Assembly: GCA_002471015.1 (NCBI GenBank)
Contig: DKPB01000018.1
Location: 62,001 to 126,000 of the forward strand
Reading direction: 5' to 3'
DNA: 64,000 nucleotides
Source: Stenotrophomonas sp. UBA7346
Lineage (GTDB): Bacteria > Pseudomonadota > Gammaproteobacteria > Xanthomonadales > Xanthomonadaceae
Made by a program: the position numbers and the translations under genes. A model generated the notes under the pieces. That model worked only from the letters and a program-made list of their open reading frames with translations. It had not been told where the DNA came from and did no database searches. Shown one piece after another: positions 17,570-26,047 of this stretch (the first letter of the stretch is position 1; the number at the start of each line of letters is the position of its first letter).

Positions 17570-18718
17570 TCAGAGTGCCTGGAGCCGTTCGATCGCGGCA
17601 TCCAGGGTGGCCTCGTTCTTGGCAAAGCACAGGCGCACCAGGCGCTGCCCGGCCGGCGGCGTTTCGTAGAACGGCGACAACGGAATGGCGGTGACGCCCT
17701 TCTCGATGGTCAGCCACTTCACGAACTCGTGGTCCGGCAGGTCACTGATTGCCGAGTAGTCCACCAACTGGAAGTACCCACCCGGTACCGGCAACGGCTT
17801 CAGGCGGGTGGTCAGCAACTGCTCGCGGAAACGGTCACGCTTGGCCTGGTAGAAGGCCCCCAATTCCAGGTGGTGCTCGGGCTCGTCGCGGATCATCGCG
17901 GCAAAGCCATATTGCGCCGGACTGTAGGTGGTAAAGGTGTTGTACTGATGCACCTTGCGGAACTCGGCGGTCATGGCCGGTGGCGCGATCGCATAACCGA
18001 TCTTCCAACCGGTGCAATGATAGGTCTTGCCGAAGCTGGAGATCACGAACGCGCGCTCGCGCAGCTCCGGGTAGCGCAGCGCCGATTCATGGCGGGCGCC
18101 GTCATAGACGATGTGCTCGTAGACTTCGTCTGAAACCAGGTAGATATCGGTGCCGCGCAGCACCTCGATCAAGGCCTGCATGTCGGCAGCCGACAGCATC
18201 GCCCCGGAGGGGTTGTGCGGGGTATTGACCATCAGCATGCGGGTGCGTGGGGTGATGGCGGCGCGCACCTTGTCCCAATCCACCGCAAAAGTCTGCGGAT
18301 CCAGCGCCACATGCACCGCGCGCGCGCCGGCCAGGTCGATGGCCGGTTCGTAACAATCATAAGCCGGGTCCAGCACGATCACTTCCTCGCCCGCCCGCAC
18401 CACTGCATGGATGGCGTTGAAGATGGCTTCGGTACCGCCCGAGGTCACCGTGATCTCGCTGTCAGCGTCCACCTGGGCGCCGTAGCAATCCAGCACCTTC
18501 TGTGCGATGGCCTGCCGCAGCGGGGCCACGCCGGTCATCGGCGCATACTGGTTCAAGCCATCACGCATGGCCTTGGCGGTTTCATCGATCAGCCGCTGCG
18601 GCGCCGGGAAATCCGGAAAGCCCTGGCCCAGGTTGACCGCGCCGTGTTCGGCAGCCAGCTGCGACATCACGGTGAAAATGGTGGTGCCCACCTTGGGCAG
18701 CTTGGTCTGCGGTTGCAT
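17570..18718 (-). CDS. ybdL: Methionine (glutamine-type) aminotransferase
   Basis: A 382-residue class I PLP aminotransferase closely resembling E. coli YbdL, which prefers methionine and aromatic amino acids. Landmarks are GQGFPDFPAP near residue 32, MLMVNTPHNPSG near 163, and the PLP lysine K231 in SSFGKTYHCTGWK. It would convert 2-keto-4-methylthiobutyrate from MtnD back to methionine, using glutamine with the omega-amidase two genes downstream. I chose the ATG at 18718 (MQPQTKLPKV), which matches the family start. It is divergent from ccmA with 169 bp between them. Confidence 0.9.
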   Translation of the reverse strand: MQPQTKLPKVGTTIFTVMSQLAAEHGAVNLGQGFPDFPAPQRLIDETAKAMRDGLNQYAPMTGVAPLRQAIAQKVLDCYGAQVDADSEITVTSGGTEAIFNAIHAVVRAGEEVIVLDPAYDCYEPAIDLAGARAVHVALDPQTFAVDWDKVRAAITPRTRMLMVNTPHNPSGAMLSAADMQALIEVLRGTDIYLVSDEVYEHIVYDGARHESALRYPELRERAFVISSFGKTYHCTGWKIGYAIAPPAMTAEFRKVHQYNTFTTYSPAQYGFAAMIRDEPEHHLELGAFYQAKRDRFREQLLTTRLKPLPVPGGYFQLVDYSAISDLPDHEFVKWLTIEKGVTAIPLSPFYETPPAGQRLVRLCFAKNEATLDAAIERLQAL

Positions 18719-18821
18719 CGTTACGTACACGCCGGCGGAGGAAAGCACCGAGTTTACGCAAAGCCGCGGATTTAAGCCGCAGCGCGGACGCCATTGCTGC
18801 AGGACATGGCGATGCCGGGTC

Positions 18822-18827
18822 TATAAT
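18822..18827 (+). promoter_or_regulatory. Candidate -10 element for the ccmAB transcript
   Basis: A perfect TATAAT 60 bp before the ccmA start. No good -35 hexamer sits 16-18 bp upstream (the best, TTGCTG at 18794, is 22 bp away), so this may need an activator or be chance. Confidence 0.35.
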
Positions 18828-18887
18828 GCGCCCCCTCCCGGCACCCGCCCGGCAGTGCCCTCCTCCAAGGACGGAAGCGCCCGATCG

Positions 18888-19544
18888 ATGATTGACTCCA
18901 CCACCGCCCCGCCATTGCTCGCCGCCCGCGGATTGCGCTTCAGCCGCAACGAAGAACCGGTGTTCGGCCCGTTGGACCTGCACGTGGACGCTGGCGAAGC
19001 CCTGCTGGTGCAAGGCAGCAACGGTGCCGGCAAGACCACCCTGCTGCGCGTGTTGGCCGGCCTGCTGGCAGCAGACCAGGGGCAGATCGAGATCGATGGG
19101 CGCACGGCCAGCAACAGTGACCGCTCGCGCTACATTGCCTACCTGAGCCACCTCACCGCACTCAAGCAGGATCTGGGCACACTGGAGAACCTGCACTTCC
19201 TGTGCGGCCTGCAGGGCCGCCGCGCACGCCAGATGCCGGGCAATGCGCTGGCCATCGTCGGCCTGGCCGGCTACGAGGAAACACCGGTGCGGCAACTGTC
19301 AGCCGGGCAGAAAAAGCGCCTGTCGCTGGCCAGGGTGTGGCTGTCGCCTGCTCCGGTCTGGCTGCTGGACGAGCCTTACGCCAACCTCGATCTGGAGGGC
19401 ATAAACCTGGTCAACCGGATGATCTCGGCGCACCTGCGCAGTGGTGGTGCGGCCCTGGTCACCACCCACGGCGCCTATGCGGCACCCCCGGTACGCAATC
19501 GCCTGCTCACGTTGGGCAGCCCCGACCAGGAGGCCGTCGCATGA
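18888..19544 (+). CDS. ccmA: Cytochrome c maturation haem-exporter ATPase
   Basis: ATPase subunit of the CcmABCD complex, which drives release of haem-loaded CcmE. 218 residues with Walker A GSNGAGKTT near residue 45, signature LSAGQKKR, and Walker B VWLLDEPYANLD. The Q/H-loop region and the short length are typical of CcmA. The ATG at 18888 is preferred because the hydrophobic upstream extension in frame has no family similarity. The ccmB start overlaps its stop by 4 bp. Normally ccmC would follow ccmB; here a 5.9 kb module intervenes. Confidence 0.94.
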   Translation: MIDSTTAPPLLAARGLRFSRNEEPVFGPLDLHVDAGEALLVQGSNGAGKTTLLRVLAGLLAADQGQIEIDGRTASNSDRSRYIAYLSHLTALKQDLGTLENLHFLCGLQGRRARQMPGNALAIVGLAGYEETPVRQLSAGQKKRLSLARVWLSPAPVWLLDEPYANLDLEGINLVNRMISAHLRSGGAALVTTHGAYAAPPVRNRLLTLGSPDQEAVA

Positions 19545-20236
19545 GCCTGCCCGGACCGCAACCGACCTTGTTCAGCGCCGGCCGCGCGCTGCTGGTGCGT
19601 GACCTGAAACTGCTCTGGCGCCGCCGCGGCGACGCCGCCCAGCCGGTACTGTTTGCGCTGTTGGTGGTTGCGCTGTTCGCGCTGGCCTTGGGCGGTGAAC
19701 CGCGCCTGCTGCAGAGCGTTGCCTCGGCCGTATTGTGGCTGGCGGTGCTGCTGGCCGGCCTGCTGTCGCTGGACAGTCTGTTCCGCAGCGATGCCGAGGA
19801 CGGTTCGCTGGAGCAATGGCTGCTGTCGCCCGTACCCCTGGCCTGGCTGGTCGCGGTACGGGTGTTCTCGCACTGGCTGACCACGGCCTTCCCGCTGGTG
19901 CTGGTCAGCCCCCTGCTGGCCGAGCTGATGCAGTTGCCGCGTGCACAGCTGCCGGTCCTGATGGCGTCGCTGGCATTGGGCACCCCCCTGCTCAGCCTGC
20001 TGGGCGCGGTAGTGGCGGCGCTGACCGTTGGCATGCGCCGGGCCGGCATCCTGCTGGCACTGCTGGTCCTGCCGCTGTACGTACCGGTGCTGGTATTCGG
20101 TGCTGGTTCGGTGGCGGCGGCGGCGCAGGGGCTGGACCCGCTGGGTGCCTTGCTGATGCTCGGCGCCGGATTGGTCGTAAGCGCGGTACTGGCCCCGTTG
20201 GCAGCCGCGCTTGCCATCCGCATTGCCAACTCATAA
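19541..20236 (+). CDS. ccmB: Cytochrome c maturation haem-exporter permease
   Basis: 231-residue inner-membrane protein with six hydrophobic segments, membrane partner of CcmA. The N-terminus contains LVRDLKLLWRRRGDAAQPVLF, the typical CcmB cytoplasmic helix that docks on CcmA. The start overlaps the ccmA stop (ATGA), so the two are translationally coupled. It ends 45 bp before the TetR regulator, which breaks the usual ccmABCDEFGH order. Confidence 0.93.
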   Translation: MSLPGPQPTLFSAGRALLVRDLKLLWRRRGDAAQPVLFALLVVALFALALGGEPRLLQSVASAVLWLAVLLAGLLSLDSLFRSDAEDGSLEQWLLSPVPLAWLVAVRVFSHWLTTAFPLVLVSPLLAELMQLPRAQLPVLMASLALGTPLLSLLGAVVAALTVGMRRAGILLALLVLPLYVPVLVFGAGSVAAAAQGLDPLGALLMLGAGLVVSAVLAPLAAALAIRIANS

Positions 20237-20281
20237 AGCGCTATTCTTGACGGCGGCTTCACAACCGACGCGCGTCAGCCC

Positions 20282-20962
20282 ATGCCCAACCGGCACCACC
20301 CAGAAAATCCCGGCCCAGAGCTGCCCACGCTGCCGCCCCGCCCTGCGGTCGAACTGCAGCGCCGCGGCGAACTGCGCGTGGAAAAATTCCTGGAAGCGGC
20401 GACGGTCATCTTCAACGAGAAGGGCTATCAGGCCGCACGCCTGGCCGACATCGTCAAGCTCGCTGGCGGCTCCATGGCCACCCTGTATCGCGCCTTCGGC
20501 GACAAGGTGGGGCTGGTGCACGCGTTGATGGAACGCAGCATCAACCAGTTCGGGCGCAGCCTGGACGAACTTTCCAGTTCGAGCCTGCCCCCCCATGAAG
20601 CGCTGGAACAGGCCGCGTGCAAGATGGTGGAAGAAATTCTTTCGCCCGCACGCATCGCCTGCCATCGCGTGGTCATTGCCGAAGGCATGAGCCAGCCCGA
20701 ACTGCGCGACTGGTTCCAGGCCCATGGGGTGACCACGATGGAAATCCTGCTCAGCCGCTATTTCGCCCGCGAGCACGACGCTGGCCGCCTGCATATCGAA
20801 GACCCCGACCTGGCCGCCCGGCATTTCTACATGCTGGTGATCGGCGGGGTGATCCTGCGCTCGGTCAACGGACGCATGGGGGCCGACGACGTGCCGCTGG
20901 CGCAGGAACAGGCGCGCTCGGCGGTCACGCTTTTCCTGAACGGGGCCCTACCCCGAACCTGA
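20282..20962 (+). CDS. TetR-family transcriptional regulator
   Basis: 226 residues. The N-terminal helix-turn-helix region is about residues 30-77 (RVEKFLEAATVIFNEKGYQA then ADIVKLAGGSMATLYRAFGD), the standard TetR DNA-binding fold, and an AefR-like C-terminal effector domain follows (MVEEILSPARIACHRVVI onwards). It sits between ccmB and the decahaem cytochrome gene, in the same direction, and an 18-bp perfect-arm palindrome lies 57 bp after its stop over the presumed promoter of the next operon. It is therefore the likely repressor of that operon; effector unknown. Confidence 0.9.
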   Translation: MPNRHHPENPGPELPTLPPRPAVELQRRGELRVEKFLEAATVIFNEKGYQAARLADIVKLAGGSMATLYRAFGDKVGLVHALMERSINQFGRSLDELSSSSLPPHEALEQAACKMVEEILSPARIACHRVVIAEGMSQPELRDWFQAHGVTTMEILLSRYFAREHDAGRLHIEDPDLAARHFYMLVIGGVILRSVNGRMGADDVPLAQEQARSAVTLFLNGALPRT

Positions 20963-20985
20963 ACCTCCGCTTGCTGCGTTGCAGC

Positions 20986-21014
20986 TTGCACTGTACCCAA
21001 GCCGCTCACAGAAT
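20986..21014 (+). promoter_or_regulatory. Candidate promoter of the electron-conduit operon
   Basis: TTGCAC (20986-20991) and CAGAAT (21009-21014) with a 17-bp spacer, upstream of the decahaem gene. Match to consensus is moderate. The start site would fall at about 21021, inside the palindrome at 21019-21036. Confidence 0.4.
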
Positions 21015-21018
21015 CGTG

Positions 21019-21036
21019 ACGTAATCGCCATTACGT
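21019..21036. promoter_or_regulatory. Operator-like palindrome ACGTAAT-N4-ATTACGT
   Basis: Perfect 7-bp arms around CGCC. Size and symmetry suit a TetR dimer, and the regulator gene lies just upstream. It overlaps the predicted transcription start, so binding would repress. Confidence 0.6.
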
Positions 21037-21090
21037 TGTCGGCACCCGTTGTCACCCACCCATCGGCAGGGACAACACAAGGAGGGGAAC

Positions 21091-22134
21091 GTGCGGCTCT
21101 ACCTAGCGTTTGTGATGCTGATCGCAACTGTGGCTCTGGTCACCGCCGCCTGGTTGGCGCCGATCAAGGCCGACGCGTCCGGGCAGGCCGTCAAGCTGCC
21201 CGAGACCCACTTTGCATCCACCCAATCCGGCCACGGCTTCAATGCCCCGCCAGGCTTTGCCGATGCCGTACCGGCACGCAACAAGGCCCACCCCGAGGCC
21301 AAATCGGTCGGGCAGCAGGTGTGCACCGCATGCCACAGCAAGGAAAACGACAACTTCGCACATACCGCGCACGCCGCCGGCATGCAGGTGGCGCTGGCCG
21401 CCAATCCGGCAACCGCCACCTGCGAAGCCTGTCACGGGCCGGGTTCGGTGCACGCGGCCAATCCCACCCAGAAGGGCTCGATCATCGCCTTCACCCGCGA
21501 TGGGGGCACGCCGGTCGCCAACCAGACCGAAAGCTGCCTGGGCTGCCACTCCGGCGGGCCGCGTGATGCCTGGCTGGGCTCCATCCATCAGCGCAATGAC
21601 CTGTCCTGCAGCGATTGCCATAACCCGATGACCAAGTTCTCGGCCGAAGGCCTCACCGCCAAACAGTCGGTCAGTGAGACCTGCGCCACCTGCCACAAGG
21701 ACATCCGCCAACAGTTCAACCGGCGCTCGCACATGCCCTTGCCGGAAGGCGCCATCAGCTGTGTCGATTGCCACAACCCGCACGGCACGCTCAACCCCAC
21801 CCTGCTCAAGACCGACACTGTCAACGAAACCTGCTACCAGTGCCACGCGGAAAAGCGCGGCCCGTTCCTGTTCGAACACGCGCCGGTACGCGAGAGCTGC
21901 CTGAACTGTCATCAGGTGCACGGCTCCAACCAGCATGCCCTGCTGGTCGCGCCGATCCCGATGCTGTGCCAGCAGTGCCACTCGCATACCCGCCATCCCA
22001 ACGACCTGCAGACCGAAACCTCGCTCGGCAACGGCCTCACCGCCGACGAGCGTCTGATGGGGCGTGGCTGCATCACCTGCCATGCCCAGGTACACGGCTC
22101 CAACCATCCTTCCGGCCCACGTCTGCACAAGTAA
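21091..22134 (+). CDS. Periplasmic decahaem c-type cytochrome, MtrA/PioA/MtoA family
   Basis: 347 residues with a Sec signal (hydrophobic residues 3-22) and ten CXXCH haem-binding motifs, at residues 78, 111, 149, 173, 198, 224, 248, 270, 293 and 327. Length and haem count match MtrA/DmsE/MtoA, the decahaem wire that threads an outer-membrane barrel and carries electrons between periplasm and outside; the barrel gene follows 12 bp later. The start is the GTG at 21091, since GGAGG sits at the right distance (AAGGAGGGGAAC); an in-frame ATG at 21049 lies before this site. All ten haems would need the Ccm proteins encoded on either side. Confidence 0.93.
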   Translation: MRLYLAFVMLIATVALVTAAWLAPIKADASGQAVKLPETHFASTQSGHGFNAPPGFADAVPARNKAHPEAKSVGQQVCTACHSKENDNFAHTAHAAGMQVALAANPATATCEACHGPGSVHAANPTQKGSIIAFTRDGGTPVANQTESCLGCHSGGPRDAWLGSIHQRNDLSCSDCHNPMTKFSAEGLTAKQSVSETCATCHKDIRQQFNRRSHMPLPEGAISCVDCHNPHGTLNPTLLKTDTVNETCYQCHAEKRGPFLFEHAPVRESCLNCHQVHGSNQHALLVAPIPMLCQQCHSHTRHPNDLQTETSLGNGLTADERLMGRGCITCHAQVHGSNHPSGPRLHK

Positions 22135-22146
22135 AGGGAGAACGAC

Positions 22147-24678
22147 ATGTGCACACGGAATCGTTCAAGGAACTGCCGCTGGTCACTGTTATCCCTGGCC
22201 TTGATGGCAGGCCTGGCACAGGCCCAGGACAGCGGCGCCGGCGTCGACCTGCAGTTTGGCAACTGGCTGGACCCCAGTGGTCGCATCGGCTGGGAGGGCT
22301 GTGACAAGGACGGCGAAAGCTGGCTCACTGCGGAAACCCGGCGCACGCCGACCGGTTTCCTGTATGGCTGCGCGCCACAGATGGCCACCGCCAAGCCTTT
22401 CGGTGACAACGGCTGGACCTACTCCGGCAAGCTGGCACTGGGCTACCTGCACCTGAGCGGCGACGAGCGCAACAGCACCTGGCGCCGTTTCCGCGACCCC
22501 GACGATGGCGTGGTACTGCAGGCCAATTTCAGCCTGGCCCGCGCCGACGATGGCCGTTATGTGGACGTGCGCCTGAGCCGGCTCAGCCGTGACAACCAGT
22601 ACCTGCGTGCGGTATTCGGCCAGGCCGGCCGCTACAAGGTGCAGGCATTCGCGCGCAGCACGCCCAACGTGCTCAGCGGCAACGCGCGCTCGATCTGGGA
22701 CGGCGTCGGCAGCAACCACCTTACCCTGAAGGACGGCCTGACCCCGGCCGGCAGCAGCGCCGCGCAGGTTGCGGCCGTGTCCGCCGCGCAACCGTTCAGC
22801 ACCTTGAGCGTGGTCCGCGACAAGCAGGGCGTCAGCATCAACTACCTGCTCAACCCGCGCTGGACCGGCTATGCCAGCCTCACCCATGAAGAGCGCAAGG
22901 GCGCGCGCCCGTTTGGCGGGCCGTTCTTCTTCAACTACCCGTTCCCGGCCAACGGCGGCGTCTACGAGATACCGCGCCCGATCGACGACAGCACGCTCAA
23001 CTTCATGGGTGGTTTCCGCTTTGTCGGCAACGTCTGGCGCACGGATTTCAACTACACCGGTTCGTTCTTCCGCAACGCGCACAGCGCCTACGACTACCAG
23101 GTGCCCTACGGTCTGTACTCGGTGGCTGGTGCCTACACGCCACCGCTTTACCAGGGCTCGTTCGCCTACGAGCCGGAGAACGACTACCACCGTCTGGGCG
23201 CCACCTTCGGCCGCAAGCTGCCCAGCTGGAACGGCGATTTCTCGGTCAACCTGGCGCTGACCACCATGCGCCAGAACGACAAGCTGCTGGCGCCGATGGA
23301 CTGCCAGGGGCAGTTCGGGCAGGCACTGGCGCCACCGTTCATCTATGACTGCGCCAACTGGAGCACCACCGACGCGCTGTCGCGCAAACGTGCCGGGCTG
23401 GCCATCAACAACCAGAAGGTCGATGCGCGCCTGGTGCTGATGCCCAACGACGACGTCACCTGGCGCAACACCGCCCGCTACCTGCGCGAGGACTACAGCG
23501 GCACCTACTGGGCCTACAACCCGCTCACCGACCAGTACGGCTATATCGCCGAAAACGGTGCCCAGGGCAGCGTGGTGCCCGGCGAAATGGGCGTATGGGA
23601 CCGCGGCCCGAATGCCTCGGTGCTCACCCGCATCCGTAACCTGCCGCTGGACAAGGAAACCCGCGAGGTGTCCACCGGTGCCGATTTCCGCGCCAACAAC
23701 AAGAACACCTTGTCGGCCAGCTACACCTACACGGCGATCGAACGCGCCCACCGCGAGGTGGCCACCACCCACGACAACCTGCTCAAGTTCGGCTGGAACA
23801 ACCGTGCGCTGGACTGGCTTACCTTCCGCGCCAACTACTCCTATTTGGACCGCAGCGGCAGCCGCTACTACTACGATCCATACGAGTTCACCTTCTCCAG
23901 CGCACTGCCGGGTTTCGTCGACCCTGCCGGCGGCCTCAGCCCGCATACGGTCTCGGCGCTGCGCAAGTACGACATCGCCTCGCGCACCCAGCAGAAGCTG
24001 GACCTGATGGCGACCTTCATCCTGCCGCATGACATGACGATCTATGCCTCCGCGCGCGGTGACCGCAACCGCTACGACGCACAGATCGGCCGGCAGCGCT
24101 TTGACACCTACTCCGGCAGTGTGCAGTGGGAATGGCAGCCCAGCCCGGAGACCACCACCAGCACCTGGTATGGCTACGACCGCTCCACCCTGGTGTTTGC
24201 CAACGTCAACGACGGCACCGGCAGCGACCCGGACCTGGGTGGCCCGACCTATCCGGAGGCCTACCGCTGGTGGATGGATGATGCCCAGCGCAACCACTAC
24301 GCCGGGGTCAACTTCAATCGTCGCTTCGGCAGGGCGGTACTGGACCTGGCCTGGAACTGGACCTATTCGCGCGGCACCACCCGCTACCGCATGAACTCGC
24401 CCGCCGCCATGACCACGCCTGCCAATGCCGCACAGGCCACCGGCGCCTACCCGGTGATGAAGTATCGCGTGACTTCGCTGACCGCCGGACTGACGCTGCC
24501 GTTGACCGAGCGCATGCGCCTGCGCGTGTTTGATACCTGGGAGCGCGGCAATCTCTCCGATTGGCACTACTTCGGTTTCGAGGACACGCTGGTGTATGAC
24601 CACCGCGTCTACACCGATGGCGGCCCGGCCAAGTACAACGTCAACCTGGTTGGCATGCTGTTCGAGGTGGCCCTATGA
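22147..24678 (+). CDS. Outer-membrane beta-barrel of the MtrB/PioB family
   Basis: 843 residues with a signal peptide (residues 1-26, cleavage after AQA) and a long mature part of alternating aromatic and polar residues typical of large beta-barrels, for example YSGKLALGYLHLSG and TYSRGTTRYRM. Its position after a decahaem cytochrome, its length (nearer PioB, about 800, than MtrB, about 700) and its pattern identify the MtrB/PioB family, which encases the MtrA-type cytochrome. The N-terminal CXXC of Shewanella MtrB is absent; Cys52 and Cys75 are widely spaced. The C-terminal residue is Leu after a hydrophobic strand, not the common Phe. Confidence 0.87.
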   Translation: MCTRNRSRNCRWSLLSLALMAGLAQAQDSGAGVDLQFGNWLDPSGRIGWEGCDKDGESWLTAETRRTPTGFLYGCAPQMATAKPFGDNGWTYSGKLALGYLHLSGDERNSTWRRFRDPDDGVVLQANFSLARADDGRYVDVRLSRLSRDNQYLRAVFGQAGRYKVQAFARSTPNVLSGNARSIWDGVGSNHLTLKDGLTPAGSSAAQVAAVSAAQPFSTLSVVRDKQGVSINYLLNPRWTGYASLTHEERKGARPFGGPFFFNYPFPANGGVYEIPRPIDDSTLNFMGGFRFVGNVWRTDFNYTGSFFRNAHSAYDYQVPYGLYSVAGAYTPPLYQGSFAYEPENDYHRLGATFGRKLPSWNGDFSVNLALTTMRQNDKLLAPMDCQGQFGQALAPPFIYDCANWSTTDALSRKRAGLAINNQKVDARLVLMPNDDVTWRNTARYLREDYSGTYWAYNPLTDQYGYIAENGAQGSVVPGEMGVWDRGPNASVLTRIRNLPLDKETREVSTGADFRANNKNTLSASYTYTAIERAHREVATTHDNLLKFGWNNRALDWLTFRANYSYLDRSGSRYYYDPYEFTFSSALPGFVDPAGGLSPHTVSALRKYDIASRTQQKLDLMATFILPHDMTIYASARGDRNRYDAQIGRQRFDTYSGSVQWEWQPSPETTTSTWYGYDRSTLVFANVNDGTGSDPDLGGPTYPEAYRWWMDDAQRNHYAGVNFNRRFGRAVLDLAWNWTYSRGTTRYRMNSPAAMTTPANAAQATGAYPVMKYRVTSLTAGLTLPLTERMRLRVFDTWERGNLSDWHYFGFEDTLVYDHRVYTDGGPAKYNVNLVGMLFEVAL

Positions 24679-25445
24679 AGGCGCTCTGGTTGATTGCCGC
24701 ACTGGCTGCCACCCCCGCCCAGGCTGATCCACCGGCCACGGCCGATGCCCCGGCAGCCGCTCCCGAAGCCGCTGCTGCAAACGAGACGCCGGCCAAACCA
24801 CTGCCGCGCCTTGACCTGCGCCGCGCTCATGCCCCCGCCGGTGACGCCCAGGCCGGGAAGGGCAAGTCCGAAGTCTGCGCCGCCTGCCATGGTGCCGACG
24901 GCATTGCCATCACCCCCGCCTTTCCCAACCTGGCCGGGCAGAAGGCCGACTATCTGTACTGGGCGCTGCATGCCTACAAGGACGGTCGCATGCCCGAGTC
25001 GCCAATGACGCCGATGGCCGCGCCGCTGGAAGAACAGGACATCCGCGACCTGGCCGCTTATTACGCCAGTCTGCCGCATCCACCGCCGCCGGCCGACGCC
25101 GCTCCGGCCGATCCCATCGACCCGGCCCTGCTTGCCCAGGGCCAGAGCCTCTACATGGCGGGCGACCCGGCCAAGGGCATCCCACCTTGCCAGGGCTGCC
25201 ACGGCGCCGATGGCCGCGGCAATCCGCAAGCCGCCTACCGTGACCGCAGCGGGCGCACGCCGTATGCCGCCTACCCCTTGCTGCGCGGGCAGCAAAACGA
25301 CTACCTGCAGACCCGCCTGCAACAGTTCCACGACGACGCCATCGACGCTTCAACCAACAGTCGTGTCATGCACGGCATCGGCAAGCAGTTGGATGGGGAC
25401 AGCATCAAGGCTGTCTCCACCTGGCTGTCATCGCTGAAGGAGTAA
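24675..25445 (+). CDS. Dihaem cytochrome c4-like protein
   Basis: 256 residues: signal peptide (cleavage near AQA, residue 17), an Ala/Pro-rich linker to about residue 55, then two class I cytochrome c domains with CAACH at 68-72 and CQGCH at 172-176. Met axial ligands are available in GRMPESPMTPM and SRVMHGIG. The two-domain arrangement is that of cytochrome c4, a periplasmic carrier that usually feeds terminal oxidases or accepts from bc1. It overlaps the barrel gene by 4 bp (ATGA), so it belongs to the conduit operon. Ala/Pro-rich linkers between signal and domain often mark membrane-tethered or crowded periplasmic proteins. Confidence 0.9.
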   Translation: MKALWLIAALAATPAQADPPATADAPAAAPEAAAANETPAKPLPRLDLRRAHAPAGDAQAGKGKSEVCAACHGADGIAITPAFPNLAGQKADYLYWALHAYKDGRMPESPMTPMAAPLEEQDIRDLAAYYASLPHPPPPADAAPADPIDPALLAQGQSLYMAGDPAKGIPPCQGCHGADGRGNPQAAYRDRSGRTPYAAYPLLRGQQNDYLQTRLQQFHDDAIDASTNSRVMHGIGKQLDGDSIKAVSTWLSSLKE

Positions 25446-25514
25446 GACCGGTTTCACCTTCCCCCGCGCCACGCCGTGGCGTGCTTCTGCAACCTGCGTT
25501 TTGAGGAGTTACCC

Positions 25515-25967
25515 ATGAAATCCCGTATTTTCCTTGCCCTGCTCGCCCTTGGTGGTGCCTCCTCTGCCTATGCCGCTGACAGCTGTTCGGTGAGCCTGGA
25601 AGGCAACGATGCGATGAAGTACAACCTCACCAACATCGACGTGCCCAAGACCTGCACCAACTTCACCATCAACCTGAGCCACACCGGCAAAATGGCCAAG
25701 AACGTGATGGGCCACAACGTGGTCATCGCCAGGACCACCGACATGGCGGGCATCGACGCCGACGGCATCAAGGCAGGGCTGGCAGCGGACTACCTCAAGG
25801 CTGGCGACACCCGCGTGCTTGCCCACAGCAAGGTGGTCGGCGGCGGCGAAAGCACGTCGGTCTCCATCCCGGTGGCCAGTCTCAACGCCGCCGGTGCACC
25901 GCTGTCGTTTTTCTGCAGTTTCCCCGGTCACTCGGCGATGATGAAGGGCACGGTCACCCTCAAATAA
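25515..25967 (+). CDS. azu: Azurin
   Basis: 150 residues with signal peptide cleaved after AYA (residue 20). All type 1 copper ligands are present: His67 in MGHNVV, Cys134, His139 and Met143 in FFCSFPGHSAMMKG. The structural disulphide Cys24-Cys47 is also conserved. Azurins are one-electron periplasmic carriers. It follows the c4 gene by 69 bp with a good ribosome site (TGAGGAGTT) and precedes ccmC, closing the inserted module. In iron-oxidising Pio systems a small soluble carrier (PioC) takes this position; azurin could play the same part. Confidence 0.95.
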   Translation: MKSRIFLALLALGGASSAYAADSCSVSLEGNDAMKYNLTNIDVPKTCTNFTINLSHTGKMAKNVMGHNVVIARTTDMAGIDADGIKAGLAADYLKAGDTRVLAHSKVVGGGESTSVSIPVASLNAAGAPLSFFCSFPGHSAMMKGTVTLK

Positions 25968-26029
25968 GCACCCGGTAACGGCCGACACGCTGGTTTTGCG
26001 GTATCTTGCACGCGTGTGAAAACAGCAAC

Positions 26030-26047
26030 GGTGCCGCCAGCGGCACC
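26030..26047. other. Strong hairpin between azurin and ccmC
   Basis: GGTGCCGC and GCGGCACC arms around CA, with no T run after it. It could protect or partly terminate the message between the inserted module and ccmC. Confidence 0.4.

Noticed and set aside
22189..24603. An 804-codon open frame antisense to the MtrB-like gene, and similar long antisense frames over argC, argG, cydA and GH3
   Set aside because: They are the codon-position shadow of GC-rich genes on the other strand and carry no family signature; the sense strands do.
20282..25967. Recent horizontal transfer of the conduit module with mobile DNA
   Set aside because: No transposase, inverted ends or clear base-composition change mark its borders, so insertion is inferred only from the split ccm order.
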